Origin: Allium sativum
Lineage: Eukaryota; Streptophyta; Magnoliopsida; Asparagales; Amaryllidaceae
Assembly: GCA_030737875.1 (NCBI GenBank)
Contig: CM060911.1
Location: 91,160,599 to 91,224,598 of the forward strand
Length of the DNA: 64,000 bases
Reading direction: 5' to 3'
Below, one piece after another: positions 11,370 to 23,279 of the stretch (position 1 is the first letter of the stretch; each line of letters starts with the position of its first letter). Position numbers and translations under genes: made by a program. The notes beneath the pieces were generated by a model, which was given only the letters and a program-made list of their open reading frames with translations, was not told the origin of the DNA and ran no database searches.

Positions 11370-11430
11370 TGAAAAATTTCGCCATAACCTCCCCTGCACC
11401 GGGAGCATCGGGGAATTTCAAATAGCTACC
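11370..11430 (-). pseudogene. gag start remnant in element B
   Basis: On the - strand a short frame reads Asp-Ala-Pro-Gly-Ala-Gly-Glu-Val-Met-Ala-Lys-Phe, resembling the start of chromovirus gag and the remnant in A. Sequence before it (to about 11600) is also in the D LTR. Short and tentative. Confidence 0.35.
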
Positions 11431-12112
11431 TCGGTCCTTCAGATCTCAAAAAGAAAAAGAAAAAGCCAAGCGGCTAGCCAATAGGCTCACAAAATCATCA
11501 TCACCCAAACAAAACAGTAAATCATGTAGTAAACATGTACCTATTTGTCGGGCAAACAAATTTTATTCTCTGCTCTAGCCTCCTTGCTATGACCTATTCA
11601 ATGATATATATGTATATGCAAGCAAATGCAACCAATTTTCAATATAATCCAATATTTGGTTCAATTAGGCTAAATGGTTCAAAATTATCAAACAAATAAA
11701 CAATCAACACAAACATCAATCAATTAGTGGATTTAACGTTTCAAATTCATAATTTTGATATATATACAAAAATCATGTTTTTGATGCCAAATCACAACAA
11801 ATGTATTCTAGCTATATTAGTTTTGGTTCTCACACCAGTCTAATGGAAATATATAGAAATCACACCTTCGAAACACGAACATAATTATTGATGATGCCAT
11901 GACAATCATTAGTACCATCTCCGGGCGACTAGAATGTGATTCCATATCTATCCAGTATATTAAAATTTCGAATACACACGGATCAGACGTATACGCAAAA
12001 TCTATATATACTGGATTGTCCACATCAATATAAATAGATAATCAAATACGAATAATTGATTTAGATTTTCCAAAACAAAAATTTGTTTTCACTTTAAAAA
12101 TTTACTCTTCAC

Positions 12113-12190
12113 ACTCGTTCTAGGATACTACTGATCCTATCTCTAACGAGTCATTCTCATTGGATATTATTAATCCAATATCTGATGAAT
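12113..12190 (-). promoter_or_regulatory. Two tandem leader hairpins of element B
   Basis: The module at 12113-12151 has outer arms ACTCGTT and AACGAGT (7 pairs) and an inner stem AGGAT/ATCCT. The module at 12153-12190 has outer arms ATTC-a-TCA and TGAGAAT with one bulge, and an inner stem TTGGAT/ATCCAA. A single base separates the two. They start about 50 bases downstream of the primer-binding site, where retroviral packaging signals often lie. The same pair, with altered but still pairing stems, is in C and D. Confidence 0.6.
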
Positions 12191-12240
12191 TCTTTCGTAT
12201 GGTTCTAATGTGTCTTGTTCTCTGCGCTTTGTAAACCAAA

Positions 12241-12252
12241 GCTCTGATACCA
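12241..12252 (-). other. Primer-binding site of element B (tRNA-iMet)
   Basis: TGGTATCAGAGC on the - strand, three bases from the LTR edge at 12256. It fixes the element orientation. Confidence 0.92.
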
Positions 12253-13857
12253 AACTGACACGATCCGAACTTCCCCGTTAAGGAAAACGCGGATAGCGTT
12301 GAGTACAAGACAAAACAGGACACATACAGAAGAACATTTCATTGTATATTACAACAATGCATCAGATTACAAGAATATACAGAGTTTAAATGAAGATTAC
12401 ACAGAAATATCAGAGATTTAAATTACATTTAAATACATAGCAGCGGAAAATAATACAATACACAACTAGAAGGAGATATACGGATACAAAGCTTTCTGGA
12501 TATCGTTCCAGCTGTAAACCAGGATCCTGTGAATATAAATCTGCAAAACCAAAACTACTAGCTGCCCGTGTCAAAATAAGGGCACCCAGAGTTTAGGTTA
12601 AAACAATAAACTCCAGGTCAGTCATGTGACTGGTGTGAGAACTAAAACAGTTATATATCTTTCTTTTAAAGTTAGGTAAATCAAGGGACCACGCCATATA
12701 ACACGGAACGGGTTTCCTCCCAAGAATACCAGTGCATAAAACAAACAGCGCAATGCTAAATAAAGAAAAATGAAGCTGTTATAAGACCCAGGTCCTATCA
12801 CACAATGCAACGCAAGCCGGGGGATAGGGTTTTCCCTTATAACAGCCAAAGAATGCTTGATACGTTTAAAACAAATCATTTGATACTATTATAAGTGCAT
12901 AGTGTATAAAACGACTTCAAATCATAAGTATCAATCATAGGCGGCATGGGTACCATATATCATGTCGCCCTACTAGTTTTACAATTAAAACCGCAAAGTC
13001 ACGTATTTGGAAATTGGATTTCCGTCTATGAACCGAGGCAAAAGATAGTCCTCTACCGATTCGTGACTCTCTAGCCCGAGCCACAGGCAAGTATTCAGTC
13101 AAGCCTTGGAGCGACAGGGCCGGTCCACCGATGTGGATTAAAATGCCTGAACACTACGTTTCCCCACCCTATGTGGTGTAAGTCTGGTCCGTCAGCCGAC
13201 CAGAATGCATCGGCCGAAACCGATATAACCGAGACGCCTCGCAACAGCAACAACCACATAAGTCAAACTCGTCAGGGCGTGTAAAACCACTGACGCCACT
13301 TCTAACTAGAAAGAAACGCATGCCCTCCCTGAGGTCCGTCTCCCGTTTTTGGTTCATACCGGGTGTGAAACACGCGAGGTAAACGTTACACAAAGCTACG
13401 CCACAAAGGCCGTGCTTTGATCATCACCACAAGACTTTGCTTTTCAACAGAAGCCTCGATCAACTGCCACTTTGGCATGCCACACAGGCAATTCACTCCA
13501 TGCATTTGACATCCATCAATATATAACCCCTGAGCTCATACGTCTCAGAGAAGGGCGTTAAGCAAGAGAATAAATTCTCCGCCGCCAAACAGATATATAT
13601 TTAATAGAGATCAATCACACAGACTAAAATCCAAAGTCAGATACACAGTCCATTTACAAGTCCGTTCTGGTTCTGAACGAAACCGGAGGCACCTATACCC
13701 CGCATATCCATCGATCTCCAAGTACGTCTGGACGATCACTAACTGTTTCCATCTTCTTGGGTGTACAACCCAATCAAGATCATCAGTAATTATCCAAACG
13801 ACGTGAAGACTTCCGGTCTTCGACCACCGTCTTCATCTTCGACACCACGTCGAATCA

Positions 13858-13896
13858 GTTATTCAGAATGGGATAAACCCGGTCTTTCTGAATAAC
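13858..13896 (-). promoter_or_regulatory. LTR stem-loop of element B
   Basis: GTTATTCAGAA (13858-13868) pairs perfectly with TTCTGAATAAC (13886-13896). Inside the loop GGG (13870-13872) can pair with CCC (13878-13880). Element D has a different but still fully paired stem at the same position. Confidence 0.6.
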
Positions 13897-15462
13897 TCGC
13901 GTATATATTATAAAAGTGTTACACAAACACAACATACGCCTCATTCCAATTCAGAATATTCCTTTATTCAAATATTCCTATACTTTGGGAAAAGTTCCCA
14001 TTAATTTTATCCAAGATAAATTCTTTAAATTTATTCTTTAATCGCCTTTGAATATCAATTCAAACTAGTCGGGATTAGAGAACCACACCGACGTAATCAT
14101 TTATTTTATTTCCCAATCCCAACCTGTTCATCCCATGAAGTAAAACTGGTAGTACTTCATATCTAACACCACAGTGTTCTCGGTAACTCAATTACCATTT
14201 CACGTTCAAATCTAATTAAAGATTTAACTATCGCTTGGAGTAAAACTGGTGATACTCCATTCTCGATCTTTTCAATCTATTTAAAGATTCATTAAAACTC
14301 CACTTAGTTTTAATCTTTGATTGGGTTAAAGAATCAGTGTCATTTAAAACGCAGTTCACGATAAACCCAAAGTCACATTCATTAATTATCGGGTTAAAGA
14401 ACGAGTGTTGTTTAAAACACTGTTCACGACAAACCCAAAAATCAATATCCATTCAATTCCAATTAAATATTATTTAATTGGTACACTTCATTAAATCTAA
14501 ATAAAAAGATTTAATCTTTTCTCAACTGGGTTCAAGAACAGTGTTAGTGAAGACACCATTCACGAAAAACCCAAATCACATTCGATATTCAATACAAGGC
14601 TCTGAATAGAAAATATATCGGCTTATATTCAATATCGAATTCTACGACTAACAAATGTCATATTGGAAATAACGATATAAATATATATCTTTCAAATTTC
14701 CATAACCACACCTGTATAATCACGAATTCCAACATCGAAATATTCCGAAGACAATTTCGATTCAAATCCACTCCAATGCAATCATTGGAAATTTTGGTTA
14801 TTTTCAAAACCATTTCAAATTCAATTTATTTATTTAAAAATAAATAGAATTATAATTCTAGTTCAAAACTAGTTCATTTCGATAAAAATCTATTTTTATC
14901 TTTTCAAATATGGAGTTTTTCATCCCAATTCTTCTCAAATCATTTCTTATGATTTTACACAAATTATTACTATTTTTAATAATTTTATCAAGGCCCGTAC
15001 AGTCGATTTCCAACAACGGCCATCGAACTGCACTTACAGCGACCTTTTTCAAATTTGATTTGGACGTATCTCCAAATCCAACCGTTAGATTTCAAATTTC
15101 TAACATTCGTTAGAGAGCTCTTTTCGATACGAACCCAACGGTTCCGGTTTTAGGAGAATCCGACGGTCGGATCTCCCGTAATGTCCGTTTGAAATAAATG
15201 GTCGAAATTCACGAACTGCCGCGGCGCGGCGCGTTCTATTCAGGCCATTATATTATATATATAATATATATAATATATATATCGTCGATTTCCATTTAAA
15301 ACGAATTATATAAATAGTTTTAAATTCGTTTCAAAAGCAATTTCAACTTCCATTTCAATTCAAATCGAAATTGAATTCTTCTTTATAAATTCGTTTCAAA
15401 ATTCATTTCTATTCAATTCAAATTTCAATTCAATTTGAATTCACTTCAATTCGCTTTCAATT

Positions 15463-15741
15463 CAATTTGAATTCGTTTTCAATTCATTTCGAAATCGTTT
15501 TCAATTCAATTTATTTCGAAATCGTTCTCAATTCATTTCATTTCGAAATCGTTTTCAATTCAATTCATTTCGAAATCGTTTTCAATTCAATTCATTTCGA
15601 AATCGTTTTCAATTCAATTCATTTCGAAATCGTTTTCAATTCAATTCATTTCGAAATAGTTTTCAATTCAATTCATTTCGAAATCGTTTTCAATTCAATT
15701 CATTTCGAAATCGTTTTCAATTCAATTCATTTCGAAATCGT
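15463..15741. repeat. 27-bp minisatellite, right LTR of B (about 10 units)
   Basis: Tandem units with GAAATCG spaced by 27 bases, the first two slightly diverged. The 104-codon frame across it is a repeat artefact. Confidence 0.93.
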
Positions 15742-17489
15742 TGGTTTCCATTTCACTTTTCAATATTCATTTTTAAAATGAATAAAGTCGATATAAATAT
15801 CGTTCACGTCAAAATGGCGTCAATCTAATCAACACGGATTCATAAATTTCTATTTTCAAATTTTCTTTATTTTTCAAATTGGAATGAGGCCCAATCAATT
15901 ACCATATAAAATTAATTATATGGATTTCCATACAACACATGTATATAATAGCATTGAAAAATAATCAACCATCAACCAAAGTGCACTACACTGTATAAGC
16001 ATCAAATATAGATATTCAACGCTTATAACAGCCTGTCAATCAATCGATCGACATATTTAATCAATCAGGATGAGTGAAATTCATATTTCATCCCAACACC
16101 CGTGTGGGGTTTCAAATCAACAAACACACATTTTTGTTTGTGCAGTTGGGCGATGTGTAAAATTTATCAACCCAATCAATATCCGTCAAATCAGTGTAAA
16201 TAAACAAATCGGCCGATTTGTTTATAAATATTTATTTATTCACTTTCACGTTAAAAATTATATTTTTAACGTCAAAAATATTTATTTCAACACTTGAATT
16301 TGTATTCAGTTCACTTACACAATAAATATGATATTTTTATTTTTCTAACATATTTTAGAAAATTTCGGCGGCATAACGGCATGATACTAGAAACGGGACG
16401 AGGCCTAGCCTTATCCCCGGTCTAGTGAAGGCCCACGCCATTCACACATCAATCAAATCAATTTATTTCACCCAACAATTCAATTTCAAATCAAATCATC
16501 TAATCAACTACACAACCAAACAATTTAACAAACAAGCCGTCCATGGTCTGTGGATGACGGGTGTCGGGTGCTACTAAACACCGTCTGCATCCTAGTGTAT
16601 ATATATATAACTAGAAAAAGAAATTGAAAGGTGAGAAATTCTCACCTAAAGCTATCCAATACTGCGACTCTTCATTTATAGAAATCTTCTTCGTTATCCC
16701 ATCTTCGTCATCTTCGTTGCCCGTAGTCACTATATACATAAAAATCACATTTTTATATTTTGATGTCTTTTAAAATAAAAATCACACTTTTATTTGTTCG
16801 TTCTCAATTTAAAATCATATTTTTATAATCACTTCATACATTTAAAAACAAATTTTTACTATGCTATTCAATATATAAAAATCATATTTTTACTTCTCTA
16901 TTTTCTATATAAAGATCTCGCCTTTATAAAAACATCGCCCTTTTTGCCAACTTCGTTGCCCGTAGTCACTATATATATAAAAATCACATTTTTATATTTA
17001 TGTCTTTAAAATAAAAGCCACATTTTATTTCGCTATTCAATATATAAAAATCTACTCTTTTATTACTATGTTATATAGATAAAAATTATATTTTTATCAC
17101 GCTATTTTCCATATAAAGTTTTCGCCTTTATAAAAACAATAGACTTCGCCTTTTCAAATTTAAAGATTTCATCTTTATAAAAATCTCATCTTCATTCTTC
17201 TACACATATAAAGATGCTATTTTTAATATTTCTATCATGTAAAAATTATATTTTTAATCCTCTACATAAACAAAAATCATATTTTTACATCATATATATA
17301 GTAAAGATTATATTTTTAATACTTTAAAAATATAAAAATCATATTTTTAATCCTTTAAAAATCTAAAAATCATATCTTTTCAATTTTAAAAATCTTAAAA
17401 TAAAATCAGTTTTAATAACTATGTAAAATCAGTTTTAACAAGCAAATAAAAATCAGTTTTTAATTAGCAAATAAAAATCAGAAAACTTA

Positions 17490-17860
17490 CTGTATAAATC
17501 GATGGAGGGGGGTGGGGCTCGCTGAGGGGAGGGAGGAGCTTCGGCACGGCGGTGGGACCCTGGTGCGGCGGCGGGCCCTCTAACGGTCGGAGGCGGCGGT
17601 TTTGAAGAGTAGGAGGAGAGAGAATCGAGCAGAGGAGCGGGGGTATGGAACAACGGCGAGGGGGAGGGGGGGTGCGGTGGTCGTTGGGGCCAGGCGGAGG
17701 ACGCGGGGGGGGGGGGGGGGGGGGGGGTTGCGAGGCTCGGCGGTGGCTCGAGCGGCGATCCCGCTGGCGGAGCGATTGTGTTTTTTTTCTCTCGATCTTC
17801 TGATTTGTGAAGAACTGGGGGGGGGGGGGCCAGAAATAAAAGGGAAGGGTTTATATTTTT
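17490..17860 (-). promoter_or_regulatory. LTR promoter, GC-rich leader and splice donor (5' LTR of B)
   Basis: This is the copy expected to drive transcription of element B. ATATAAACCC at about 17856-17850 is followed by the GC-rich block with a run of 23 C (17727-17705; G on the + strand) and by ACA|GTAAGT with the exon end at 17491. Confidence 0.45.
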
Positions 17861-18764
17861 TTTTATATATAAATATTTAATTATTATTTAATTTGAAAGC
17901 GGCTTGTTTATTGGTCTGAACCCCAATTCAAACCCAACGACAGTTGCCCCTAGCTAAATACCCCAATTCCGAACACAATGGGATATGTTTCGTAAGCCAG
18001 TTCGGCCGTTTCGATCAGTTTTCGTCAAAATCAAAATATAACTCTATATATTGAATTTGAACGCACATTTCAATTTACCGAGGCCACATACTAACTCTAA
18101 AAATTCTCGAAAAATATTTTCTAGCTTCGCATTGACGATACGGTCCTAACAAAACTAATTTCGTCAGATTCTGAGACCGTTGGAAAAATGGCCAATTTCC
18201 AGTCGATTAAAATCAACTGAAACTGGTCAAACGCGTTTTCCTTTGCCACGCTCACATATTGATTCAGAAAATTATGAAATTTGAAACCTAGCAATAATTT
18301 AACATCACGGATCCAACAAAACTAGTTTCGTCGAAATCCGAGGTCGTTTGCAAAATGTCCATTTTTAAGGGCCTGAATTCCATAGCGACTATTCAGAATT
18401 TTCAACTGGACATATCTTTTGATTCCCGCTACGAACTTTTGATTTTTCGGATTCGTTGGAAAGATATTCACAATTAGATTCCATTATTTTTGGTTTCACT
18501 AAAATCCGGATTGTTTTGCACCCGGTACATTCAATTGAAGTTTGAAATCAAATTATCGAACTACTGCGCCATTTTCAATTCTATTTATAATTATATATAA
18601 ATATTTATATTCTAACGACGACGCGTATAAATATATACGTCGAATTATATTCAAAATAAATTTCACGTCGATATTATTTAAAATAATCTATTTTAAATAA
18701 TCAAAATTCGCTAAAATTGCCAAAATAAAAATTTTAAACTGGCCCAGATTTTCGGGTTATTACA

Positions 18765-19646
18765 CCAATCCTCAAAAGTAAGGGAGGACCGGCCCAGCCG
18801 ATTCCAAGGATCATAGTGGGGTCCTGAGGCATTTGCTAGAGTGTCTCGAACGCGGAGAGGAGCTTGCCCCTTGCCTCGACTCATGACGGAAATCCAATTT
18901 CCAATACGTGTATTGCGGTTTTATTTGTAGAACCTAGTATGGCGACATAGTGGTATGGGTCATTCATGCCGCCTATGATTGATATTTACGATTGAAATTG
19001 TTTTGACACTATACACCTATAATAGTATCAAATAATGTGTTTTAAACGTATCAAGCATGCTTTGGCTGTTATAAGGTAAAAACCCTATCCTCCGGCTTGC
19101 GTTGCATTGTGTGATGGGACCTGGGTCTTATAACAGCTTCATTTTTCTTTATTTAGCATTGCGCTGTTTGTTTTATGCACTGGTATTCTTGGGAGGAAAC
19201 CCGTTCCGTGTTATACGGCGTGGTCCCTTGATTTACCGAACCCTAAAATAAAGAATTATAACTGTTTTAGTTCTCACACCAGTCACATGACTGACCTGGA
19301 GTTTATTGTTTTAACCTAAACTCTGGGTGCCCCTATTTTCCGCACGGGCAGCTAGTAGTTTTGGTTTTGCAGATTTATATTCACAGGGTCCTGATTTACA
19401 GCTGGATCGATGCTCGGAAAGCTCTGTATCCGTGTATCACTTCTAGTTGTGTTTTGTATATTTTTCCGCTGCTATGTAATTTATTGTAATCTCTGATATT
19501 TATCGAATGTAATTTATACTCTGTATATTCTTGTATCTGATGGAATTGTTGTAATAACAATGAAATGTTCTTCCGTATGCGCTCATTTGTGTGTTGTTCT
19601 CAAAGTATTCGTGCTTTCCTTCACGGGGAAGTTACGGGTCCTGTCA
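18765..19646 (+). mobile_element. Element G, LTR 3' part, interrupted by B
   Basis: This segment is related to the last ~0.9 kb of the B and C LTRs but in + orientation. It shares blocks around GACGGAAATCCAATTTCC, the AACCC/CCGG region, CTCTGTATATTCTTGTA and the ending GGGGAAGTTACGGGTCCTGTCA. It ends at 19646, exactly where similarity between the two host tandem copies begins. It is more diverged from B and C than these are from one another, consistent with an older insertion. Solo LTR or part of a full element cannot be decided here. Confidence 0.8.
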
Positions 19647-19689
19647 GTTATTTACGAAAAGTTTAAAAGTTAAAAATTCATTGATACTT

Positions 19690-19965
19690 GGTGCATACAA
19701 CATTCAATTTCTCCATGTATAGGCAGCATACAAAACTATGGAGCAGCATATTGGATCATTCCGAAGAGCTGCGAATATTGGGTATGCAGTATGCATTATC
19801 AAGAAAATGACACCATTTTAGCGCATTAAAATCTTCATCAAAGCGTAATTGAGAGCCTAAATCTTGTAAATATCACTCTTCCATCAATAATTGCCACTAT
19901 TTCCAACCTTCCAACACCGCATACAGTTTGCCGAATTGCTCCAGTATGGAATTGATGGAACTGAA
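19690..19965 (-). pseudogene. Unidentified coding remnant, copy 1
   Basis: The - strand keeps one long protein-like frame broken by in-frame stops. It contains Phe-Gly-Lys-Leu-Tyr-Ala-Val-Leu-Glu-Gly-Trp-Lys, then TAG, Trp-Gln-Leu-Leu-Met-Glu-Glu, then TGA, then Leu-Gly-Ser-Gln-Leu-Arg-Phe-Asp and Ala-Leu-Lys-Trp-Cys-His-Phe-Leu. Copy 2 has Tyr in place of the first stop but shares the TGA. An acceptor-like TTAG in copy 2 precedes the frame. I do not recognise the family. It overlaps the + strand small frame described at 44996. Confidence 0.4.
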
Positions 19966-20825
19966 GTGGTAACAAACTCAAGATTCATGTTTTGGTTGAA
20001 CATCATAAGCTGATCAGAATTCAATTATGGAGCAATCTGTTTAAAATTGATTGAGCTTGAGGACTTGTTAGTACTTTCTTGTGGATTTTAAAAACATGAT
20101 GTACTCGGTTGCTTTTGATTTTACTAGTTCTTAATCTTATAGTAGTCATGGTACAAAATGCCTTTTTCCAACATCGATTATTTAATTCCTGAGATTCGAA
20201 TGTATATTGTATATGAATTATTGTCTCACTTTTTGATCTTGAAGTAGTTAATGGTGCTATTATTCCTATTCTTAGTCACTATTTATGCATCGGTTGGTTT
20301 CGGAGAAATATATGTAATAGAGAATATTTTTTATATAAACAAACTTACGAGACGGTGCATAAAACTGTATAAAAGAGTTTGATCGAGTTGCTGATCAATT
20401 AGCACTCCACATTTACAGTTAGGCACTTTAGATTTGTTCATACTTACAGCAGCTGCTGGGACATGGAAAAAAAAGGGAATATGTTAATGTATGTAGTGTC
20501 ATTTTTCTTCTGGCATAGGTACGTTGTATTTGATAGTTTTGTAGCATTTTTATCTGCTTGTTTATCTTTTTCGAAGTTGCATCTGTCAACAGTTTAAATA
20601 CTTGTAAATATATTTATCCTTGGCCAACATATTCAAAATAAAAATGAACATTATTTTACTAGTGCTCGTTTTTAGTGATGTCACGGTAACTACATTAAAA
20701 ATCGCTGGTTCTATTTGACTGCATATGCTTTGGTATATTTATAGAACTGTAAATTTTGTACGAATGTCCGACATTCGTTCGTGTTTGTGACCAAATATGT
20801 CCATCCGATTCTCATTTAAAACACC

Positions 20826-21070
20826 AATTAAGACAATAAAATTTGTACGAGAAAAAAAATCACGTTTGGTCTATTCGCGTTCGAATTCGTCCAAATTCCT
20901 TGTAATTCGATATATAATTGAGATTAAATTTAATAAAAAGTATATGATATAAATGGTCATGTCCGACCTGTCCGCTTGTGTACGTATTCATAAAACATGT
21001 GTCTTTGTCCGACAGATGACATGAATTAAGACAACAAAATTTATTCGAGAATTTTTTTTTGTTTGATCCA
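20826..21070. repeat. Imperfect direct repeat within the host unit
   Basis: AATTAAGACAA(T/C)AAAATTT followed by TACGAG or TATTCGAG and a T-rich stretch occurs near 20826 and 21022, about 195 bases apart; both also occur in copy 2 (near 59154). Possibly a degenerate small transposon. Confidence 0.5.
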
Positions 21071-21682
21071 TGTTCTAATATATATTTTTTAGGATAGAAA
21101 CTGAACACACTTTTGTGCAATCTGGCCCGATCGATTTACACCTCAATATATTCGTAATATATTTAAAATGTAGTATATTACATGAGAAATATGTTTAAAA
21201 TATACGAGCTATTAAAAGCCTACAAATGCTTGTATTACACTTGCTTTAAATTATACTATCTACTTGTAATAGTTTTGAGTTTTGGTTGTATGTCATATTT
21301 ACTAATTGTAATCCATTTTACTGGATATACAAATTTATTTAAAGCCATTATAATTGCATATACTATATTATCTATTGTGCGATGATTTATGTATGTGTTG
21401 TGACTCATTCGAATCAATACATTGATAATATATTCTTATCTCAAGTTGATTTACATGTAAAATTCTGTTTAATTAAATTTCTACTTTATTAATTACTATA
21501 TCTAATTTTTCAAAAAAAGAAATCTAATTTGAAATATGTTTTAGCATATAATTTTATATATTATATTTAACACATTAACGGTCGGTTTTCCCACCGTTGT
21601 ACGGTAATACTAGTTTACATCCCTTTTTTCTTTTCCTGTTTTACAAATTTCTTACCTCAATCAATTTTCTTTTTTTTATGTG

Positions 21683-22053
21683 TGGAAACATTAGGATCAT
21701 ACCAAGGACTCTAATGGCTAAAGAGGTGATCTTGGCTTAAAATTCATATCTGATAAAAGTCAAAGGTTTCATTCTCATATTTTGTTTATTATGTAGTTAA
21801 TTGGAGGAACATATGAGGGTAGTGAAAGAAGTGAGTGACATGCATCAAAGAAAGGCAGAAATGGCTAAGCACTCTGATGCATTCATTATATTATCTGGTT
21901 AATTTTTATTCATTATGTTACAAATTTTATTTTATCTTTCCATCATTTTATATTTTCTGATATTATTCTACTACATTCCCAGGTGGTTACGGAGCATTAG
22001 AAGAGCTACTTGAAGTTATAACATAGGCTCAGCTTGGCATCCATAAAAAACTG
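21683..22053 (+). pseudogene. LOG: LONELY GUY (LOG) cytokinin phosphoribohydrolase pseudogene, copy 1
   Basis: Three exon remnants remain in order. About 21683-21725 encodes Ile-Ile-Pro-Arg-Thr-Leu-Met-Ala-Lys-Glu and ends at a donor. 21797-21897 includes [18 protein letters not shown]. 21983-22053 encodes Gly-Gly-Tyr-Gly-Ala-Leu-Glu-Glu-Leu-Leu-Glu-Val and on to Ala-Gln-Leu-Gly-Ile-His. LOG enzymes release active cytokinin bases from riboside monophosphates and carry a PGGxGTxxE motif; here Pro is Ser and Thr is Ala. Defects: a one-base frameshift near 21814, TAG at 22024-22026 in place of the family Trp, and no other exons recognised. Exon-intron borders match LOG genes, so this was a genomic copy, not a retrocopy. 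Confidence 0.88.
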
Positions 22054-22062
22054 GTTAGTGAT

Positions 22063-22065
<3 letters not shown>

Positions 22066-22101
<36 letters not shown>

Positions 22102-22660
22102 CGCTTGTATTAATTTATTTCATACTTGTATAAATTAATTGCAGTTGATTAACGTTAATTAACATTAGATTATACAAGGTAGCATTTATAAATGGTAACA
22201 TTTGTATAAATTAATTGATTAAATAAATGGTTAACATTAAATGGTACCATGTTAATTTATGTTAATTTACATATTAAATGATACCATGTTAATTTACATA
22301 TAAATTAACGTAAATTAATATGGCATCATTTCTTACATGGTAACATATTATTTGTATAAATGGTTACATGGTAGCATTTACATATAAATTAACATAAATT
22401 ATTTTGGCATCATTTCTTGTATGGTAACATATTATTTGTATAAATGGTTAAATGGTAGCATTTATTAACATTAATAACTGCTTGCACTTGTATAAATTAA
22501 CGTTACTCAACATCATAATTGTGTAAATTAACATAAATTAACATGTTACCATTTAATGTTAGTTAACGCTAAAACAAATATGGAATAAATCATAACATAA
22601 TAATGTTTGCGTTAATTTATTTCATACTTTTATATGTTAACGTTAATTTGTTACCATTTA
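22066..22660. repeat. AT-rich repeat tract with (TA)n and an ~85-bp tandem duplication
   Basis: A (TA)n run (about 22068-22099) leads into sequence rich in TTAACATTAA, TGGTAACAT and TAAATTAAC words. One unit of about 85 bases, containing TGGCATCATTTCTT and ATGGTAGCATTTA, is repeated near 22298 and 22381. It lies where the next LOG intron would be. No gene. Confidence 0.7.
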
Positions 22661-23279
22661 AGATCTGATTCATATCAGTGTTAATTAATTCTCATATATT
22701 TGTTTCATTTTCAATGCTAAATCAATTCAATTTGATGTTGATCTCATTTGATAACCTTCTACTAATCTCTGATTTGATTTGATATAAAACTAATTGATTG
22801 GATTTTAAAGCTTATATTTTTGTTTTGCCTTATATTGGAAGGAAAAAGCTAATAAATCTATTATGATAGGTACACACACTCGTTTCATCCTGTCTAGAAA
22901 AATTGTGAGAAACAACCCAACTTACTAAGCTAAATAAATTTATATCAAAATTATATTTGCGAATTAAATTGCTTCTTTTCAATTTACTATGCTATTTTAT
23001 TATGACAGGTATGATAGACGATTGGACAAATTCTGGATCAAGAAGCTGATTACTAAAATTAGAGTGATAGTATGAGTGACTAACTGTGTACATGTATATG
23101 AGTGAATAAGTACGTAGTAAGGAGCCAAGTATACGAGTGAAATGTAGTGAGGAAGTGTATGTATAAGTGATTGTATAATAGTGAGGAAACACTATGTGTA
23201 CAATTCGAATGTGTAATAAATATTTAATTAAATAAATATATGTTATTTTCGTAAAATAAATTCTGTGTAAATATTCAAT

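Larger units (their letters stand above)
11214..12255 (-). mobile_element. Element B internal domain (1.04 kb, non-coding)
   Basis: The whole internal region between two ~6.5-kb LTRs is about 1 kb. It holds a primer-binding site, two leader hairpins, non-coding sequence, a trace of a gag start (about 11370-11430) and a polypurine tract. No frame longer than about 70 codons exists. It is collinear with 51794-52826 of element C, so the deletion of gag and pol is an ancestral property of this family and not a local accident. Confidence 0.88.
12256..18764 (-). mobile_element. Element B, 5' LTR (6.5 kb, complete)
   Basis: This is a complete LTR: on the - strand it starts TGTAATAACCCG at 18764 and ends GGATCGTGTCA at 12256, next to the primer-binding site. 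It includes the promoter and GC-rich block (17490-17860), a palindrome array, a 27-bp minisatellite (15463-15741), a stem-loop (13858-13896) and a conserved terminal 1.6 kb shared with C, D and G. No gene is seen. Its outer flank (ccaat...) is LTR sequence of element G, so B is nested in G; the matching left flank is before the window. Confidence 0.92.

Noticed and set aside
12241..12252. tRNA gene fragment
   Set aside because: The match to tRNA-iMet is only the primer-binding site; no tRNA gene is present here or at the other primer sites.
13903..13920. TATA box just upstream (on the - strand) of the LTR stem-loop in B
   Set aside because: TATAATATATAC is suggestive, but C and D have weaker versions, and the TATA plus pyrimidine patch near 17850 (B) and 38680 (D) fits a core promoter better. 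Not excluded.
15467..15781. 104-codon frame (also 55796-56050 and 7970-8221)
   Set aside because: It runs through the 27-bp minisatellite, whose unit length is a multiple of three, so the frame stays open without selection.
21182..21385. 67-codon frame, also at 59508-59711
   Set aside because: Conserved only because of the duplication; composition is what AT-rich DNA gives, with many Tyr, Ile and Leu; no known domain and changes are not biased to silent sites.
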